Positions 8,502-18,254 of a stretch of 64,000 nt of DNA are shown here, piece after piece. The notes beneath the pieces are model-generated. The model did no database searches. It saw only the letters and a list, made by a program, of their open reading frames with translations, and was not told the origin of the DNA. The stretch lies in NCBI RefSeq assembly GCF_002161805.1, contig NZ_NFIP01000005.1, positions 1 through 64,000 of the forward strand. Direction: 5' to 3'. Each line of letters opens with the position of its first letter. The stretch's first letter is position 1. The translations under genes were made by a program, and so were the position numbers. Origin of the DNA: Collinsella sp. An307. Lineage in GTDB: Bacteria > Actinomycetota > Coriobacteriia > Coriobacteriales > Coriobacteriaceae.

Positions 8502-11186
8502 ATGCAAAAAGAATACTTGGCTTCGGCCGAGGAGGTGCTTGAGGAGCAATCCACAAGCGCTGATGCGGGCCTTGCTGCCAATGTGGCGGCGAGCCGCCTG
8601 GCGGCGGTAGGCCCCAACAAGCTCGACGAGGAGGAGAAGACGCCGCTGTGGAAGCGCTTCTTTGAGCAGATGGCCGACCCCATGGTCATCATGCTCATCT
8701 GCGCCGCGGCCATCTCCGCCATCACGGGCACCATTCAGGGTGAGCCCGAGTGGGCCGACGTCATCATCATCATGGCGGTCGTCATCATCAACTCCGTGCT
8801 CGGCGTGGTCCAGGAGGCCAAGAGCGAGCAGGCCCTCGAGGCCCTGCAGCAGATGAGCGCCGCGCAGTCCAAGGTCATGCGCGACGGCAAGCTCATCCAT
8901 CTGCCGTCCGCCGAGCTCGTGCCCGGCGACATTGTGCTGCTCGAGGCCGGCGACTCGGTACCTGCCGACTGCCGCGTGCTCGAGAGCGCCTCTATGAAGA
9001 TCGAGGAGGCCGCGCTCACCGGCGAGTCCGTGCCGGTTGAGAAGCACGTTGAGGCCATCGCCCTTGCCGACGGTGTCGACGACGTGCCGCTGGGCGACCG
9101 CAAGAACATGTGCTACATGGGCTCCACTGTGGTCTACGGCCGTGGCCGCGCCGTGGTTGTTGCCACCGGTATGAAGACCGAGATGGGCAAGATCGCCAAC
9201 GCGCTCACCACCGCTAAGAAGGAGCTCACGCCGCTCCAGATCAAGCTGAACGAGCTCTCGGGCATCCTCACCAAGCTCGTGCTCGGCATCTGCGTGGTCA
9301 TTTTTGCCGTCGACCTCATCCGCCACGGCGGTGAGCTCGGAAGCAACCCCGAGATGATCCTCGACACCTTTATGGTCGCCGTGTCGCTCGCCGTTGCCGC
9401 CATCCCCGAGGGCCTCGTGGCCGTCGTGACCATCGTGCTTTCGATGGGCGTCACCAAGATGGCGCGCCGTCAAGCGATCATCCGCAAGATGACCGCGGTC
9501 GAGACGCTCGGCTGCACCACCGTGATCTGCTCGGACAAGACGGGTACGCTCACGCAGAACAAGATGACCGTTGTGAAGCACGAGCTCGCTGCGCCTGAGG
9601 AGAAGTTCCTCGCCGGTATGGCGCTCTGCTCCGACGCAAAGTGGGACGAGGAGAAGGGCGAGGCCCAGGGCGAGCCCACCGAGTGCGCGCTTGTGAACGA
9701 CGCCGCCAAGGCCGGCATGCAGGGGCTCGACGTTGAGCACCCGCGTGTGGGCGAGGCGCCGTTTGACTCCGGCCGCAAGATGATGTCTGTGGTGGTCGAG
9801 GAGGCCGACGGCACCTTTGAGCAGTACACCAAGGGTGCGCCCGACGTCGTGATCGACCTCTGCACGCACATCTACGACGGCGACCAGATCGTGCCGCTCA
9901 CGCCCGAGCGCAAGGCAGAGCTGCTTGCCGCCAACAAGGACATGGCCAACGAGGCCCTGCGCGTGCTCGCGCTCGCAAGCCGCACGCACGACGCGGTGCC
10001 TGCCGACTGCTCGCCCGAGGCACTCGAGCACGACCTCGTGTTCTGTGGCCTCTCCGGCATGATCGACCCCGAGCGTCCCGAGGTGGCCCCCGCCATCTCC
10101 GAGGCCCGCGAGGCCGGTATCCGTCCGGTTATGATCACGGGCGACCACATCGATACCGCCGTGGCCATCGCCAAGAACCTCGGCATCCTCGAGGGCGATG
10201 GCGCAGGCCACGCCATCACGGGCGCTGAGCTCGACAAGATCTCGGACGAGGACTTCCACGAGAAGGTTACCGAGTACAGCGTCTACGCGCGTGTCCAGCC
10301 CGAGCACAAGGCCCGCATCGTCGATGCCTGGAAGAGCCGCGGCAACATTGTCGCCATGACCGGCGACGGCGTGAACGACGCTCCGTCCATCAAGCGCGCT
10401 GACATTGGCGTGGGCATGGGCATCACCGGTACCGACGTCACCAAGAACGTGGCCGACATGGTGCTTGCCGACGACAACTTCGCCACCATCGTGAGCGCGG
10501 TCGAAGAGGGTCGTCGTATCTACGACAACATCCGTAAGGTCATCCAGTTCCTGCTTTCCGCCAACATCGCCGAGGTGCTCTCGGTCTTTGTGGCCACGCT
10601 CGTGGGCTTCACCATCTTCCAGCCCGTGCAGCTGCTTTGGATCAACCTCGTGACCGACTGCTTCCCTGCGCTCGCGCTCGGTATGGAAGGTGCCGAGGGC
10701 GACATCATGAAGCGCAAGCCGCGTAACGCCAAGGACGGCGTCTTTGCCGGCGGCATGGGCCTCGACATCGTGGTCCAGGGTGTGATCATCACCGCGCTCG
10801 TGCTCGCCAGCTTCTTTGTGGGTGTGTACTTTGACATGGGTTACATCAACATTGCCGACATGATTGCCGGTACGGCCGACGAAGAGGGCGTGACCATGGC
10901 GTTCATCACGCTGTCCATGGTCGAGATCTTCCACTGCTTCAACATGCGCAGCCGCCGTCAGTCGCTCTTCAGCATGAAGAAGCAGAACATGTGGCTCTGG
11001 GGTGCCGCGGTGCTCGCGCTCATCCTGACGGTTGTTGTGGTTGAGGTGCCGTTCCTGGCCGAGATGTTTGGCTTCATGGAGCTGCCGCCGGTGGCGCTTG
11101 CCTCCGCGCTTGGCCTCGCGTTCCTCATCATCCCGCTTATGGAGATCTACAAGGCCATCATGCGTGCGGTGGAGAAGGACGCGTAA
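8502..11186 (+). CDS. Calcium-translocating P-type ATPase (P2 type)
   Basis: An 894-residue membrane pump that uses an aspartyl-phosphate intermediate to export cations, most likely calcium. It has the actuator motif TGES near residues 173-176, a PEGL transmembrane motif (AAIPEGLVAVVT) typical of P2A pumps, the phosphorylation motif CSDKTGTLTQNKM with the reactive Asp at about 345, and the hinge TGDGVNDAP near 621. About ten membrane segments follow the standard 2-2-6 order. ATG 8502 has a gggaggga site. An upstream TTG at 8418 has no such support. It is monocistronic and ends before nested hairpin element B. Confidence 0.92.
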   Translation: MQKEYLASAEEVLEEQSTSADAGLAANVAASRLAAVGPNKLDEEEKTPLWKRFFEQMADPMVIMLICAAAISAITGTIQGEPEWADVIIIMAVVIINSVLGVVQEAKSEQALEALQQMSAAQSKVMRDGKLIHLPSAELVPGDIVLLEAGDSVPADCRVLESASMKIEEAALTGESVPVEKHVEAIALADGVDDVPLGDRKNMCYMGSTVVYGRGRAVVVATGMKTEMGKIANALTTAKKELTPLQIKLNELSGILTKLVLGICVVIFAVDLIRHGGELGSNPEMILDTFMVAVSLAVAAIPEGLVAVVTIVLSMGVTKMARRQAIIRKMTAVETLGCTTVICSDKTGTLTQNKMTVVKHELAAPEEKFLAGMALCSDAKWDEEKGEAQGEPTECALVNDAAKAGMQGLDVEHPRVGEAPFDSGRKMMSVVVEEADGTFEQYTKGAPDVVIDLCTHIYDGDQIVPLTPERKAELLAANKDMANEALRVLALASRTHDAVPADCSPEALEHDLVFCGLSGMIDPERPEVAPAISEAREAGIRPVMITGDHIDTAVAIAKNLGILEGDGAGHAITGAELDKISDEDFHEKVTEYSVYARVQPEHKARIVDAWKSRGNIVAMTGDGVNDAPSIKRADIGVGMGITGTDVTKNVADMVLADDNFATIVSAVEEGRRIYDNIRKVIQFLLSANIAEVLSVFVATLVGFTIFQPVQLLWINLVTDCFPALALGMEGAEGDIMKRKPRNAKDGVFAGGMGLDIVVQGVIITALVLASFFVGVYFDMGYINIADMIAGTADEEGVTMAFITLSMVEIFHCFNMRSRRQSLFSMKKQNMWLWGAAVLALILTVVVVEVPFLAEMFGFMELPPVALASALGLAFLIIPLMEIYKAIMRAVEKDA

Positions 11187-11210
11187 GCGCACGTACGCAT
11201 CTGCCTCGTT

Positions 11211-11290
11211 GGGCCGGGTGCAATCCCTTCGGGTGTGGTCCTCGCCGCTTTGCGGCTGCGGGAAACACCCTCCGGGATTGCACCCGGCCC
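11211..11290 (+). repeat. Nested hairpin element, copy B
   Basis: A 17-bp arm (gggccgggtgcaatccc, 11211-11227) pairs perfectly with 11274-11290. After a 3-base loop on each side, gggtgt pairs with acaccc. The conserved internal loop GTCCTC (11238-11243) / TGCGGGAA (11257-11264) flanks an inner hairpin (GCCGC ttt GCGGC). It sits 24 bases after the ATPase stop, in gene orientation, and is followed by TTTT, so this copy may work as an intrinsic terminator. Confidence 0.8.
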
Positions 11291-11346
11291 TTTTGCGTAT
11301 GGTTTGAACACAAGGTACGTCACGCACTCTGACGTTGTAGGGCCAG

Positions 11347-11376
11347 TTCATCTGTCGACTATGTTCGACAGATGAA
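11347..11376. repeat. 12-bp perfect inverted repeat in the ATPase-rsgA gap
   Basis: TTCATCTGTCGA and TCGACAGATGAA are separated by six bases. The stem is perfect but has no T-tract, so it is either an operator-like site or a recombination remnant. The rest of the 395-bp gap (11187-11581) holds nested element B and, near 11546, a TAAGAT that could be the rsgA -10. Nothing else was recognised. Confidence 0.5.
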
Positions 11377-11581
11377 TAGTCTTGTTGAGCACCTCGATGC
11401 CAGCGGGCGGGCACACGAGGAAGTTGCACAGTACACCGCGCGCGAAACGGGACATATCGCTCCCTTGATTGATTCACCTTACCGATAAGGGGGCAGGGTC
11501 CTGAGGGTGCTTCCGGTTTGCGCACATTCCCCTAAGCTGCTGCGCTAAGATGGTGCGCGAGTACGTAGAGAAAGGCGGCGC

Positions 11582-12778
11582 ATGGCGAAGAAGACGCGCG
11601 GCAAAAGACAGGTGAAGCGAAGCGCTGCACGAGCGACAAAGCCTCGTGCCGCTGGGGGAGCTCGCGATGGGTTAGGGGTTGTCGAAGGGTCGACCCACGA
11701 GATGCCCCCGCTGCCTGCGGCCGATGCGCTTGCTGACGCGCCGACCTTCACGGATCTGTGCCTTGATGACGCCCAGCGCCGTGCGTTTGATGCGTTCTGC
11801 GCCGAGGCCGAGGCGCCCGATGAGATGCATATTGGCTTCGTGATTCGCCTTGACCGCGGATTTCCCTTGGTCGCCTGCGAGGGTACGATGTTTCGTGCCG
11901 AGCACGCGGTGAGCTTTGCCAAGCGGAACCGCGAGAAGGACGATATGGCTCTGCCCGCCGTGGGCGACGCCGTTGCCGTGCGCCTGGCGCCCGGGCATGA
12001 TAGGGGGGTTATTGAGCGCGTGCTCCCGCGTCGCTCTACCTTTGAGCGCTGGCGCGGCAAGAACCGCGGCGAGCGTCAGGTCCTCTGCGCCAACGTCGAC
12101 CGGGTGCTCATCGTTGCGGCGCTTGGTGCAGGCGAGGTGCTGCTCGACCGCATCGCTCGCTCCCTTGTGCTTGCGGCGGATTGCGGCGCTGCGGCGAGTG
12201 TGGTGCTCACCAAGGCGGACCGCTGCACGCCTGAGGAGCTTGCCGAGGAGGTCGCACGCGTGCGGCGTCTTGTGGGCGAGCACGTGGATGTGGTTGTGAC
12301 CTCTTCGCTTGCGGGCGAGGGGCTTGACCCTGTGCGTGCCTGCGTGCCCGAGGGCACGGTCGCCATGATCTTGGGCGAGTCCGGGGCCGGCAAATCTACC
12401 CTTCTGAATGCGCTTCTTGGTCATGAGGCGCTTGAGACGAGCGCGGTGCGTGCGCGCGACGATGCGGGACGTCACACCACGGTTGCCCGGGTGATGGTGA
12501 AGCTTCCCGACGCGGGCGTGATTGCAGACGCCCCGGGTTTGAGGAGCTTGCCGCTCGTGGGGCACGAGCGGGGACTCGCTCGCGTGTTTCCCGAGGTGGT
12601 TGAGGCGGCGCACGGCTGCCGCTTCAACGATTGCACCCATACGCACGAACCTGGCTGCGCGGTGCGTGAGGCTGTTGAAACGGGCGAGATAGACGAGGTG
12701 CGACTCGAGGCATGTCTTGCCCTCGCGCGGGAGATGCGCGTGAGTGCGCAGAGCCTCGACCCCGATGTGAAGCTCTAA
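11582..12778 (+). CDS. rsgA: Ribosome small subunit-dependent GTPase A
   Basis: A circularly permuted GTPase that checks late 30S subunit maturation. An OB-fold region (about 75-165) precedes the GTPase. The order of motifs shows the permutation: G4-like LTKADRC near residue 210 comes before the P-loop LGESGAGKSTLLN near 264 and the G3 region DAPGLRS near 320. A C-terminal zinc knuckle CRFNDCTHTHEPGC lies near 346-359. The basic N-terminal tail and 398 residues are slightly longer than average. The ATG follows aaaggcgg, and a strong terminator follows the gene. Confidence 0.95.
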   Translation: MAKKTRGKRQVKRSAARATKPRAAGGARDGLGVVEGSTHEMPPLPAADALADAPTFTDLCLDDAQRRAFDAFCAEAEAPDEMHIGFVIRLDRGFPLVACEGTMFRAEHAVSFAKRNREKDDMALPAVGDAVAVRLAPGHDRGVIERVLPRRSTFERWRGKNRGERQVLCANVDRVLIVAALGAGEVLLDRIARSLVLAADCGAAASVVLTKADRCTPEELAEEVARVRRLVGEHVDVVVTSSLAGEGLDPVRACVPEGTVAMILGESGAGKSTLLNALLGHEALETSAVRARDDAGRHTTVARVMVKLPDAGVIADAPGLRSLPLVGHERGLARVFPEVVEAAHGCRFNDCTHTHEPGCAVREAVETGEIDEVRLEACLALAREMRVSAQSLDPDVKL

Positions 12779-12830
12779 GCGGCACGCGCGGCCCGCTACT
12801 TTTCCACCGGTGTCAGAAACCGATCAGATT

Positions 12831-12862
12831 GCCCTCCGCCACGCGGTGCGGAGGGCTTTTTT
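12831..12862 (+). terminator. Intrinsic terminator after rsgA
   Basis: A 9-bp GC-rich stem (gccctccgc / gcggagggc) with an 8-base loop is followed by six T residues at 12857-12862, 53 bases after the rsgA stop. Confidence 0.9.
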
Positions 12863-13112
12863 CTGCCGAATGGAGCGTTTTGGGTCCATTTTGCCTTACT
12901 TTGGAACGCTTCAAGTGCGCGCTGCAAACAAACAAACCATTGAAGCCGACTTGCATGCTGTTATCTAACAGGCTGGTCAGAAACGTGTACAGCGATTGGT
13001 AAGAACGCGTCGGACTTTCTCAGATTGATCCGGGCGCTCCTCGACGCCTCTCAGAGAATGTGTCCCAAGGGGAGCCGATGGGCTTTGGGCCGAGAGATGA
13101 GAGGTGCAACGC
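12863..13112 (+). other. Upstream region of the Tad pilus operon
   Basis: About 250 bases between the rsgA terminator and the first Tad gene. Arms gcttcaa (12909-12915) and ttgaagc (12940-12946) form an inverted pair. A TTGAAG followed 15 bases later by TTATCT could be a weak promoter near 12940-12966. No recognised riboswitch was found. The region probably carries the promoter and 5' leader of the pilus operon. Confidence 0.3.
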
Positions 13113-13868
13113 ATGAAACGGACTACAAGATTGATGCTGAGCGTTGCCTCGGGCATTCTGGCCGCGGGACTTGCCCTTTGGTACGGCTCCTCGGTGCGTG
13201 CGGAGGCGGACCAGGCGCGCCAAGAAGTGCTTGCCGCGTACGGCGGCGAACTGGTGAGCGTCTGCGTTGCCTCGCGCGATGTGGATGCCGGCGAGGTCTT
13301 GAGCGAGGCGAATGTCCAAGTCGAGGAATGGGTGGCGAGCCTGCTTCCCGATGAAGCGGAGACATCGCTCGAGGACCTCGTCGGCCAGCGCGCCACTTCT
13401 TCCATTCCCGCCAGCGCGGTCATTTGCCCGACCTATCTTGAGCAGCACGACGGGGCTATCGAGGTGCCTGCGGGAAAGGTTGCCGTTTCTGTTGCGGTGG
13501 ACGAGGAGCATGCCGTGGGCGGCGCCATCGCACCGAACGATCAGGTGGACGTGTATGTGTCGAGCAATGGCGTGGCTGACCGTCTTTGCAGTGCGAGCGT
13601 AATAGATACGAGCGCGCATGGTCAGGAGTCTGAGTCCTCGTCCATCACCTGGGCGACTCTGGCAATCGACCCCGAACGGGTGAGCGAGGTCCTGGCCGCT
13701 ACGGCAAAAGGGGCGGTAAGCCTCACCATGCCCGAGGCGGCAAGTGACGAGACGGCATCTGATGGTGATACTCACGAAGCCAGCGACAAAGATGCCGACG
13801 ACAAAGATGCCGGGGAGCAAACGACTTCCGATTCTTCCGGTAACGAGAACGGCGAGGAGGCTGCATGA
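13113..13868 (+). CDS. cpaB: CpaB/RcpC-like Tad pilus assembly protein (SAF domain)
   Basis: A 251-residue membrane-anchored protein, first gene of the Tad locus. A hydrophobic N-terminal segment (about 6-24) anchors it. A SAF-like region (about 45-160, with VASRDVDAGEVLSEANVQ and VAVSVAVDEEHAVGG) matches the CpaB/RcpC pattern. The last 45 residues are an acidic, Ser/Asp-rich tail (DKDADDKDAGEQ), unusual and probably disordered. The start is ATG 13113, eight bases after gagagg, rather than the GTG at 13104. The stop overlaps the next start. In Gram-positive bacteria its role is in pilus assembly rather than an outer-membrane secretin. Confidence 0.8.
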   Translation: MKRTTRLMLSVASGILAAGLALWYGSSVRAEADQARQEVLAAYGGELVSVCVASRDVDAGEVLSEANVQVEEWVASLLPDEAETSLEDLVGQRATSSIPASAVICPTYLEQHDGAIEVPAGKVAVSVAVDEEHAVGGAIAPNDQVDVYVSSNGVADRLCSASVIDTSAHGQESESSSITWATLAIDPERVSEVLAATAKGAVSLTMPEAASDETASDGDTHEASDKDADDKDAGEQTTSDSSGNENGEEAA

Positions 13869-15358
13869 TGGGGAACGTTTGGCTTGCATGCTGCGCCTGC
13901 GATAGGTATCCGGAGCTACAGCGTGAGATTGAGCTGCGCGATCCTCGAGCGAAGATTCTGCGCGTAGGGGACGGCGAATCGTTGCTGCGCGTGATCGAGG
14001 CGTTTGCCCGCTCGGGGGAGCGGACGCCGGTGATGATCGGGCGGGAGACGGACGCCGAGGGGGCCCTTCTGGATTTGGTCGAGGGTCTTTGCCAGAGCGG
14101 TGCCGCTGCCCAGATTGTTGTTATGGCAGAGCGGGCAGATGCCGCACTTGCAGCGCGCCTATTCAATGCCGGGGCAAATGAGGTCATCGCGGGACAGGGC
14201 AAGGTCCCGACCGATAGGGAAAGAGAGGCCGGTGCGGAGACGGGGCACATGGCCGCGATACGGGATGGGGACAAAGGCCGCGATGACGCTGCTTCTGGGG
14301 CGCCGCATGATACCGGTAGGCTGACCCGCGTTGTCGAGGGAGCCATCCATGGCGGCGCCCCTGAGGAGCATCTGTCCCATGCAAACTACGCTGATGACCT
14401 CGATGAGCCCGATGCATTCTCATCTGCTGGGAACGATGCTTCCGCATTGCCTTCCGTAAGGGATGTGGCGCCGACGCCCTTGGCACGAAGTGCGACACCG
14501 CGCTCCCGCCCCGTTCGAAATGAGCGAGGTGGAGCCCCTCTCATCACCCTCATATCTGGCCGCGGTGGTTGCGGAAAGACGACGGTCGCTGCAGCGCTCG
14601 CCTTGCGTTCCGCAGAGGTGGGCCTGCGCTGCGCCCTGCTCGACCTGGACCTTATGTTTGGGAATCTGTATGCAATCTTGGGCATCGAGGAGCCGAGTGA
14701 CGCGTTTGCACTCGAGCGTCCGGCACGGGCGGGGGCGCTTGGTGAGGAGGATATCGTGCGCGCGTCCATGCGTGTCGCACCGGGGCTCACGCTGTGGGGA
14801 CCGGTGCGGGCTCCTGAGCATGCGGAGCTCATGGCGCCCGCGGTGGAGCAGCTAATTGAGGTCATGCGTGGCGAGGCGGACCTCATCGTAGCGGACACCT
14901 CTCTGTATTGGAGCGATTCGGTTGCCGCCGCAGTCGCTTCTTGCGACCGCTGCCTTGTGGTGGGGGATGCCGGCGTGGGGTCCATCTCCTCTGCGGAGCG
15001 CGCGATCGATTTCGCCGGAAGGCTCGGTGTTTCCCGTACCAAGATGGCGAGCGTCTTCAACCGCTTGTCGCCGCACGGTGGCGAGGACGCTGCTACGCGC
15101 TTTGAGTTCACGACAGCCCTCGGCTGCAAGGGGCGTATCGCTGACGGCGGCGAGGAGCTCACAGGGCTCGCATCCATCGGGCATTTCTCCGACGCCTTTA
15201 CGCATGCTGGCCCGTTCCGCTCAAGCGCCTGCACGTTTACAGACCAGCTGTTGAGGGAGCTCGGGTTCAGCATAACAAGTCAAGAAGTTCCGTCTGCGGA
15301 TGCGCACGAGAGGCCCCGCATTCGGCTTCCGTGGCACCGTGGGGGTGACGCAAGATGA
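13865..15358 (+). CDS. cpaE: CpaE/TadZ-like pilus localisation ATPase
   Basis: A 497-residue cytoplasmic protein. The N-terminal ~130 residues look like a degenerate receiver-type domain. A variable linker follows, then a MinD/ParA-like ATPase with a deviant Walker A, SGRGGCGKTT, near residue 235 and LLDLDLMFGNLY after it. Such proteins place the Tad machinery in the cell. ATG 13865 overlaps the cpaB stop, and the 3' end overlaps cpaF by 4 bases, so translation is probably coupled. Confidence 0.82.
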   Translation: MMGNVWLACCACDRYPELQREIELRDPRAKILRVGDGESLLRVIEAFARSGERTPVMIGRETDAEGALLDLVEGLCQSGAAAQIVVMAERADAALAARLFNAGANEVIAGQGKVPTDREREAGAETGHMAAIRDGDKGRDDAASGAPHDTGRLTRVVEGAIHGGAPEEHLSHANYADDLDEPDAFSSAGNDASALPSVRDVAPTPLARSATPRSRPVRNERGGAPLITLISGRGGCGKTTVAAALALRSAEVGLRCALLDLDLMFGNLYAILGIEEPSDAFALERPARAGALGEEDIVRASMRVAPGLTLWGPVRAPEHAELMAPAVEQLIEVMRGEADLIVADTSLYWSDSVAAAVASCDRCLVVGDAGVGSISSAERAIDFAGRLGVSRTKMASVFNRLSPHGGEDAATRFEFTTALGCKGRIADGGEELTGLASIGHFSDAFTHAGPFRSSACTFTDQLLRELGFSITSQEVPSADAHERPRIRLPWHRGGDAR

Positions 15359-16686
15359 GCGTGATGGAGCGCGTGCGGCGCGCTACCGCAGAGACTTCCG
15401 TTCACGCGTCTCCCGTGCTCAGCCGCCGGCAGGGTATGGTGCGCACAGTGAAGCGTCATGCCATGGAGCGCGTTGGCTACGACGAGATGACGCGCCTGGT
15501 TGCCGATGAGGACGTGGACCATGCGCGGAGCGAGTTGCGCCCCGCGGTGGAAGCGGTGGTGAATGCCCAGGATATGCTCGAGCTTGACCCGGCAACGCGT
15601 GAGGAGATGGTCGACGGCATCCTCGATGACATCGTGGGACTCGGCCCCCTGCAGCCGCTCATAGAGGACGACTCGGTGACCGAGATCATGGTGAACGGCT
15701 GCCATTCGTCGTTCTTTGAGCGCGGGGGAACGCTCCATCCCATGGAGAACTTTTTTGAGAACGACGAGCAGATCCGCATCCTCATCGATCGCATCATCGC
15801 GCCGCTCGGACGCCGCATCGATGAGCGAAGCCCGCTCGTAAACGCCCGCCTCAAGAACGGTTACCGCGTCAACGCGGTGATCCCGCCCATCGCCATAGAC
15901 GGGCCGGCGCTTACCATACGCAAGTTCTCGGACCGCATCACGTCTCTTCGCGAGCTTGTGGAGTTGGGGTCCCTTCCTGAGTGGTATGCGTGCCTACTCT
16001 CGTGCGCCGTGGCGCTGAGACAGGATCTGGCAGTTGTGGGAGGCACAGGTTCGGGGAAGACGACGCTTCTGAACGCGCTTTCCACGGAGATCCCCATGGG
16101 CGAGCGCATCGTGACGATAGAGGATTCCGCCGAGCTCAAGTTCGCGCGTCATCCCCATGTGGTGCGCTTAGAGGCTCGCGAGGCGTCCATCGAGGGAGAG
16201 GGTGCCGTCACCATACGCGATTTGGTGGCAAACTCCCTGCGTATGCGGCCTGACCGCATCGTGGTGGGCGAGGTCCGTGGCGGCGAGGCCATCGACATGC
16301 TGAGCGCTATGCAGACCGGACACGACGGTTCCCTCACGACGCTTCATGCGGGAAGCGAGGAGGAGGCGGTGGTGCGTCTCACCCTTCTTGCCCGCTACGG
16401 GATCAACCTGCCCTCGGAGCTTATCGAGGATCAGATCGCCCTCGCGCTCGACGGCATCGTCATGTCCGAGCGGCGCCCCGATGGCAGGCGGTTTGTGTCG
16501 AGCTATTCGGGCGTGTCGCGTGCCGCGGGAGGCGGGGTCAAGCTCGAGCGGTATGTGACGTTCGACCGCGCGAGCGCCTCGTGGACGCTCGAGAAAGAGC
16601 CACCGTTTATCGCCGCTGCCCTAGATGCAGGAGCGCTTACCGAGAAGGAGGTGGAGCAATGGAGGCAATCTTGCCCTGCTTCATAG
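15355..16686 (+). CDS. cpaF: Tad/Flp secretion motor ATPase (CpaF/TadA)
   Basis: The hexameric ATPase that powers pilus assembly at the cytoplasmic face. The 443-residue protein has an N-terminal all-alpha/sensor domain (DDIVGLGPLQPLIEDDSVTE) and a RecA-like domain with Walker A GGTGSGKTT near residue 230. The Asp box (VTIEDSAEL), Walker B-like RIVVGEVRGGEA and His box TGHDGSLTTLHA follow in the order expected of secretion ATPases. It overlaps its neighbours and belongs to the Tad operon. Confidence 0.95.
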   Translation: MSVMERVRRATAETSVHASPVLSRRQGMVRTVKRHAMERVGYDEMTRLVADEDVDHARSELRPAVEAVVNAQDMLELDPATREEMVDGILDDIVGLGPLQPLIEDDSVTEIMVNGCHSSFFERGGTLHPMENFFENDEQIRILIDRIIAPLGRRIDERSPLVNARLKNGYRVNAVIPPIAIDGPALTIRKFSDRITSLRELVELGSLPEWYACLLSCAVALRQDLAVVGGTGSGKTTLLNALSTEIPMGERIVTIEDSAELKFARHPHVVRLEAREASIEGEGAVTIRDLVANSLRMRPDRIVVGEVRGGEAIDMLSAMQTGHDGSLTTLHAGSEEEAVVRLTLLARYGINLPSELIEDQIALALDGIVMSERRPDGRRFVSSYSGVSRAAGGGVKLERYVTFDRASASWTLEKEPPFIAAALDAGALTEKEVEQWRQSCPAS

Positions 16687-17609
16687 CGCTGTCTGCGAGT
16701 TTTGGCGCATGGCATGCCGCCGTGCTGATGGATGCCGCCGACGCCATGAGAAGGGATTGGCGCGCTGCGGTTGCCAGAGGAAAGATGGCCGCTCGCATCG
16801 CTGTTCGTCGGCTGGGTGCTGCCCTTCCGGTCCCCGCGCTGTGGGCGACGACGGTGGACGGCTGCGCCGACGAGCTTCTCCGTGTGCTTGGTCGCGACGC
16901 GGAAGGCGCGGTTGCGGATCGCGCGTTTGCCCGCGGAGCGCTTGAGGCAAGCGTTTGCGCGGGAGCTCTCGCCGGTGCAGTTATCTCACTATCCCCCTTG
17001 GGAATTCCTGTGGGCGCGGCGCTCCCGCTCGGGTGGTGCGCCGCCCGCGCAGCGCGACGGGAGCGCGAGCGGCGCCAGGCGCTGGAGAGCGCCATGCCTG
17101 AGGCGTTTCAGGCGCTGGCGATCTCGCTGGGGTCGGGGCACTCTCTGGCACAGGCCTTGCGCTTTGTGGGCAACCATGCACAAGAGCCCGTTCGCTCTGA
17201 GTTTCTGCAGGCGTCGCTCGAGATATCCTGCGGCCTTTCTGCCACAGATGCCCTCAACGGCCTTCTCGAGCGCCTGCCGGCACCGGGGATGGACCTTGTC
17301 TCGAGTGCACTCGTTGTTTCCCAGCGCACGGGAGCGCCGCTTAAGGACCTTCTCGCGAATGCGGCATCGATGGTGGGAGAGCGCATAGAGCTCGCTCGGC
17401 GACTCGAGGTCAAGACCGCGCAGGCGAGGTTGTCCGCGCGCCTCGTCGGTGTCATGCCTGTGGCGATGATGGCGGCGCTTACCCTGCTCTCGTCGGATTA
17501 TCGTGCGGGCGCGGCATCGCCCGGAGGGGCCCTTGCTATAGCCGTGGCCATGGCGCTTGACGTGTGCGCCTGGCTTCTCATCAGGCGAATCATGGAGGTG
17601 AGGGTGTGA
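16659..17609 (+). CDS. tadB: TadB-like inner-membrane platform protein
   Basis: A 316-residue polytopic membrane protein with a type II secretion F-like domain (about 135-280, including PEAFQALAISLGSGHSLAQA and the second helical bundle near SQRTGAPLKDLL). Membrane segments lie near residues 95-125 and at the C-terminus. It serves as the membrane platform of the Tad system together with the next gene. ATG 16659 follows a strong gaaggaggtgg site and lies inside the 3' end of cpaF. The longer upstream frame is only overlap. Confidence 0.85.
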   Translation: MEAILPCFIALSASFGAWHAAVLMDAADAMRRDWRAAVARGKMAARIAVRRLGAALPVPALWATTVDGCADELLRVLGRDAEGAVADRAFARGALEASVCAGALAGAVISLSPLGIPVGAALPLGWCAARAARRERERRQALESAMPEAFQALAISLGSGHSLAQALRFVGNHAQEPVRSEFLQASLEISCGLSATDALNGLLERLPAPGMDLVSSALVVSQRTGAPLKDLLANAASMVGERIELARRLEVKTAQARLSARLVGVMPVAMMAALTLLSSDYRAGAASPGGALAIAVAMALDVCAWLLIRRIMEVRV

Positions 17610-18244
17610 TGGTCGATTCGACTGTCCTTTTAGCGGCAACGGGCACCTCTGCTGCGGTCTCGGTCGCCTTCGCGACATCCTGGCCCCTTGCCGACCGGCT
17701 GTGGCTGATAGAGCACCTCAAGCAGGCCCGCGCTTCTTTAATAGAGCGGGCACGCATCCTCGAGAGATCAGTTCGTGAACGCAGGCAGCGGGCGACGCCG
17801 GTGACCACGCTTTCCGAGGCTTCGGGGATGATCGATGTCGTCAACCTCGGCCTGTCCGCGGGACTGTCGTTTGACGCATCTCTCGAGCTCTATTGCGCAT
17901 CGCACGACTCCCTTTTAGCAGCTGCGCTCGAGGAGGCACTGCTTTCCTGGCGCATAGGGGCCGGTACCCGAGAGGAGGAGCTCACGCGCGTTGCTCGCCG
18001 CTGTCGGCTCAAGGTGCTTGAAACCTTTGCCATCGCAGTCTCCGAGGCGTTGCTCTTGGGGGCTCCCTTGACCGAGACGCTCTCCGCCCAAAGCCGGGAA
18101 ATCAGATCGGCGCATCGCGCCGAGGTGGAGCGCCAGATAGAGCGTGCACCGGTAAAGCTTCTCATACCCACCGGCACGCTCATTCTCCCGGCGCTGTTGC
18201 TGTCTATATTGGGCCCGTTCGCTGCGGCGAGCGGCATGTGGTAA
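17609..18244 (+). CDS. tadC: TadC-like inner-membrane platform protein
   Basis: A 211-residue second F-domain protein with an N-terminal membrane segment, a cytoplasmic helical region (GLSAGLSFDASLELY, LLSWRIGAGTREEEL) and a hydrophobic C-terminus (LILPALLLSILGPFAA). It pairs with TadB in Tad platforms. The start overlaps the tadB stop as TGATG with an aggtgaggg site, so translation is likely coupled. It is shorter than typical TadC because it lacks extra N-terminal membrane segments. Confidence 0.8.
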   Translation: MVDSTVLLAATGTSAAVSVAFATSWPLADRLWLIEHLKQARASLIERARILERSVRERRQRATPVTTLSEASGMIDVVNLGLSAGLSFDASLELYCASHDSLLAAALEEALLSWRIGAGTREEELTRVARRCRLKVLETFAIAVSEALLLGAPLTETLSAQSREIRSAHRAEVERQIERAPVKLLIPTGTLILPALLLSILGPFAAASGMW

Positions 18245-18254
18245 GGAGGACACC

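Noticed and set aside
8448-11525. Very long minus-strand open frame (about 1000 codons)
   Set aside because: Antisense to the P-type ATPase; His/Arg/Leu-rich shadow frame without a ribosome site.
12980-13110. Cyclic-di-GMP riboswitch before the Tad operon
   Set aside because: A suggestive location, but the conserved core sequences of known classes are absent.
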